Assembly (NCBI GenBank): GCA_020851855.1
Contig: JADZBY010000435.1
Location: forward strand, 1-64,000
Source: Anaerolineae bacterium
GTDB lineage: Bacteria; Chloroflexota; Anaerolineae; Aggregatilineales; UBA2796
DNA length: 64,000 nucleotides
Direction of reading: 5' to 3'
Made by a program: the position numbers and the translations under genes. Each line of letters starts with the position of its first letter. Positions within the stretch are counted from its first letter, which is position 1. Below the pieces are notes generated by a model, which had not been told where the DNA came from, ran no database searches, and saw only the letters and a program-made list of their open reading frames with translations. This document shows positions 62,201 to 64,000 of the stretch, piece after piece.

Positions 62201-64000
62201 TGTGGCGTTTAGCCCTGATGGCCGCACTGTCCTCTCTGGCTCTAACAACCGAGCCGGCTCAAAAGACACGACTGTGATCCTGTGGGATGTGCAGGCAGGC
62301 CACATCATTCGCCGCTATGAAGGCCACACTGGTGGTGTCTGGGCGGTCGCATTCACCCCGGACGGCAGGAGGGCCCTTTCTGCGGGCTCGGATGCGATAC
62401 CGATACTTTGGGACGTGGAGACAGGCCGAATTCTCCACCGTCTCGGCGCAAACGGTGAAGGTCACACCGACCAGATCGAAAGCCTGGCGATCAGTCCGGA
62501 TGGACGCACTGCACTCACCGGTTCCTGGGATAGCACACTCATCCTCTGGGACCTCGAGAGTGGCAACATAATCCGGCGTTACGGCGCTGATGGCGAGGGT
62601 CATCCTGCTCCTGTCCTGAAAGTCGCCTTTAGTCCAGATGGACGTTCAGCATTGTCTGGAGCGCAAGAGTCGATGTTCATCCTGTGGGATGTGGCTACAG
62701 GGGAAGTGATTCGTCGTTTCAGTGATGGCCAGTTCTGGGTCTTTGGCTTGGCGTTCAGCCCGGACGGGCGGCGAGCCCTTTCTGCCGGTGTGATGGGGCC
62801 GATCACGTTGTGGAATGTCAATACTGGGGAGATCATCCATCGTCTCCGTGGGCATACCGGTCCTGTGGTGAGTGTGGCATTCATGCCCGATGGTCACACT
62901 GCCCTGTCCAGCGCAGGCGGCGATGACCCAACTCTGCGGCTGTGGGATCTCGAGGGCGGGCAGATCATCCGCCAGCTCGTCGGCCACAGCAAATACGTGG
63001 GGGGCGTTGTCAGCAGCCCTGATGGCCGTTACGTTTTTTCCACTGCCGATGACGGCCTGGGCATCCTTTGGGATACACAGACCTGGCAAGAGATTCGACG
63101 GTTCGAGGTCGGAATTTGGGGGGTGGATTTTTCACCTGATGGCAAGACAGTTCTGCTCTCGACGGTGTCCGTCCCGTCAGGCGCGAAGGGAGAGCTTATC
63201 CTGGTCGACATCGAGACCGGGCGTGAACGACGCCGTTGGGACTCCACCAGCGGCGGCGCGTCGGTAGCCTTCAGCCCGGATGGTCGTACGGCCGTGTCCG
63301 GCGGGATGGGGCGCATCATCATCCTGTGGGATGTGGCAACGGGACAGGCCATTCGGCGCTTTTCGGGCTATGAAAACGGCATTCTTGATCAGTCATCGGA
63401 GGGGGCGTTCAAGGCCGCCTTCAGCCCCGATGGCAGCCAGGTCTGGGCCACGTTCATCGACGGCACCATTGCCGTGTGGAACACTGCGACAGGAGAACGA
63501 GTGCGCGAACTGCCGGGAACCGGCGGTATCACCGGAACCTTTTCCGCCAACAACTTCGGTTTCCGCGGTAAGGAGGCGCTGGTGGGATTGGAGGACGGCA
63601 CAGCAGTCCTTTGGGACGTGGACACAGGCGTTGTCTTGCGCCAACTGACGAACCACAATATGCCCCTCATACTCGCACAGATCAGCCCGGACGGGCGCCA
63701 CGGCATCCTCAGCTCAATAGACGAGACGACAACTCTCAACGACTTGCAGACCGGCGACGTGATCCGCCGCTGGAGCGGGGCGGGTCTGGGCCTGAGTACG
63801 CTTGCCTTCAATCCCGATGGACGGAACGCGGTGCTCGGTTTCCCAGACGGACGATTGGAGCTTTGGCGAATCGATGCCACCCTTGACGAGCTAATCGCCT
63901 GGACGCGGGCTAACCGCTACGTGCCGGAGCTCACTTGTGAGCAGCGGGAATTCTATAGACTCGAGCCACTATGCCCCGCTACGACCCCCGGTATTGGTGC
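59292..64000 (+). CDS. Ser/Thr kinase - LuxR HTH - STAND ATPase - WD40 fusion protein (C-terminus outside window)
   Basis: At least 1569 residues from a GTG at 59292 (GGCGGAGGG upstream). Domains in order: Hanks-type kinase (about 10-270; LGEGGFSVVYRA, VAIKII, HRDVKPGNILL, DFG, APEQARGE), all catalytic residues present; LuxR-type HTH (about 285-345; LTPREHEILHLIIDGLSNKE, STVKWYVNQIYGKL); nSTAND1-like ATPase (about 365-800; NPYKGLHAFQ, P-loop GPSGSGKSS near 409, LLLVIDQFEEVF); one transmembrane helix (about 828-850; LVFVLLLAIVGALGL); then ten or more WD40 repeats (SPDGRT, ILWD) to the end. It likely senses a signal with the propeller and signals through phosphorylation. How an HTH works in a protein with a membrane helix is unclear. 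The C-terminal part beyond 64000 is missing. Confidence 0.9.
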   Translation, partial: MDATNQVSVKGYELKERLGEGGFSVVYRATQKAVGREVAIKIILPGLANQSEFIRSFDGEAQIVARLEHPHITPLYDYWRDPQGAHLVMRWLRGGSLRDTLKKGRFELRAAALLLDQVAGALSLAHRNGVIHRDVKPGNILLDEDGNAYLTDFGIAKDVTVAGMDAATSAVVGSPDYIAPEQARGEPVTPRTDIYSLGVTMYEVLTGQHPFQAVSSVERLYKHINDPLPAIDFLEAGVAPEVNRVIQKATSKNPEYRYPDALAFAAEFRDAVGFNRTPTGVSELLTPREHEILHLIIDGLSNKEIAQRLTVALSTVKWYVNQIYGKLGVRSRVQAIVRGRELALIVRPGQVTTQAPVPTEDFCPKNPYKGLHAFQSADHQDFFGREKVTAKLVKRLAEGGEYSRFLAVVGPSGSGKSSLVKAGLIPALWRGDLPGSEKWFIVEMLPGARPLDELEVALSRVAANQAGNLREHLQRDKYGLLRAANLILPHDGSDLLLVIDQFEEVFTQVQLGTHRAFFLDLLYAAVTASRSRVRVLVTLRADFYDQPLLYSRFGELVRSRLETIMPLSADELERAIAKPTQGVGVAFEPGLVSSIVADVNYQPGALPLLQYALTELFERREGHLLTREAYQSIGGTVGALAQRADKFYSSLNAAERDTVKQMFMRLVTLGEGTEDTRRRTSRSELLAIASDPDMMDEIIDSYTASRLLSLDTDAATRIPIVEMAHEALLREWERLRAWLNEGRDEIRLQRQLAAMATDWHKTQGDASYLARGARLEQFEKWVEATTLSLSLEERTYLEASLAERKRQSEAESQRQARERLLERRSVRFLRALVFVLLLAIVGALGLTGAALNERNNAQRSAAESQFVALTAGSQAALATGNTDLAIALALEAVRLDPGSAVAQVTLSEAAYAPGTIRRFVGHDGAVPAFAISPDGLTVMSASDDTTMILWDIQSGQMLRRFEGHTDKVMSVAFSPDGRTVLSGSNNRAGSKDTTVILWDVQAGHIIRRYEGHTGGVWAVAFTPDGRRALSAGSDAIPILWDVETGRILHRLGANGEGHTDQIESLAISPDGRTALTGSWDSTLILWDLESGNIIRRYGADGEGHPAPVLKVAFSPDGRSALSGAQESMFILWDVATGEVIRRFSDGQFWVFGLAFSPDGRRALSAGVMGPITLWNVNTGEIIHRLRGHTGPVVSVAFMPDGHTALSSAGGDDPTLRLWDLEGGQIIRQLVGHSKYVGGVVSSPDGRYVFSTADDGLGILWDTQTWQEIRRFEVGIWGVDFSPDGKTVLLSTVSVPSGAKGELILVDIETGRERRRWDSTSGGASVAFSPDGRTAVSGGMGRIIILWDVATGQAIRRFSGYENGILDQSSEGAFKAAFSPDGSQVWATFIDGTIAVWNTATGERVRELPGTGGITGTFSANNFGFRGKEALVGLEDGTAVLWDVDTGVVLRQLTNHNMPLILAQISPDGRHGILSSIDETTTLNDLQTGDVIRRWSGAGLGLSTLAFNPDGRNAVLGFPDGRLELWRIDATLDELIAWTRANRYVPELTCEQREFYRLEPLCPATTPGIG

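Overview
The window looks like DNA from a Chloroflexota (Anaerolineae-like) bacterium. This is inferred from gene style: very large NB-ARC/STAND ATPases with TPR repeats and LuxR or XRE heads, a BTAD/SARP-type AAA regulator, a Ser/Thr kinase fused to a STAND ATPase and WD40 repeats, and secreted NHL and beta-helix proteins. No rRNA, tRNA or CRISPR array was recognised, so the assignment is not proven.

Layout. (1) 1-3928, minus strand: a putative RiPP (modified peptide) operon with a tandem PqqD-like protein, two radical SAM/SPASM enzymes, a 73-residue Cys/Gly-rich candidate precursor and an HPr-kinase-like protein cut by the window edge. (2) 4014-11980: backbone of a mobilizable or plasmid-like element, G+C-rich by eye. 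It carries an XRE repressor, a strong divergent promoter with an operator-like dyad, ParM/ParR-like partition genes, a block of seven consecutive hairpins (candidate oriT), HU-like and ribbon-helix-helix proteins, a relaxase, a PrimPol-helicase replication protein, a terminator, and three triplets of 9-bp-spaced TGTGAA iterons. (3) 12340-32269: one long, tightly overlapping surface-glycan operon (flippase, Kdo synthesis kdsB-kdsD-kdsA-kdsC, many glycosyltransferases, polymerase/ligase, acetyltransferase, PaaK-like ligase, methyltransferases), less G+C-rich than its neighbours. (4) 32365-34320: an intact large serine recombinase, so the glycan locus sits between mobile-element modules as if it were cargo. 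(5) 34646-39919: acetyltransferase, cupredoxin lipoprotein, small membrane protein, XRE-NB-ARC-TPR regulator and a regulator relic. (6) 40590-43526: the tail of a second serine recombinase, split by an IS701-like and an IS630-like element lying side by side. (7) 43928-64000: sulfurtransferases, a B12-type radical SAM enzyme with a metallo-hydrolase, secreted proteins, two giant regulators each broken by one stop codon, an NHL protein with an odd 72-bp duplication, and the kinase-LuxR-STAND-WD40 protein running off the end.

Working together: the RiPP genes form a complete leader-recognition, tailoring and kinase set. The element backbone supplies replication, partition and mobilization, but no transfer channel is present. 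The glycan operon would make, modify, flip and polymerise a Kdo-containing surface polysaccharide. Four long genes carry one in-frame stop each, with the reading frame otherwise open on both sides.
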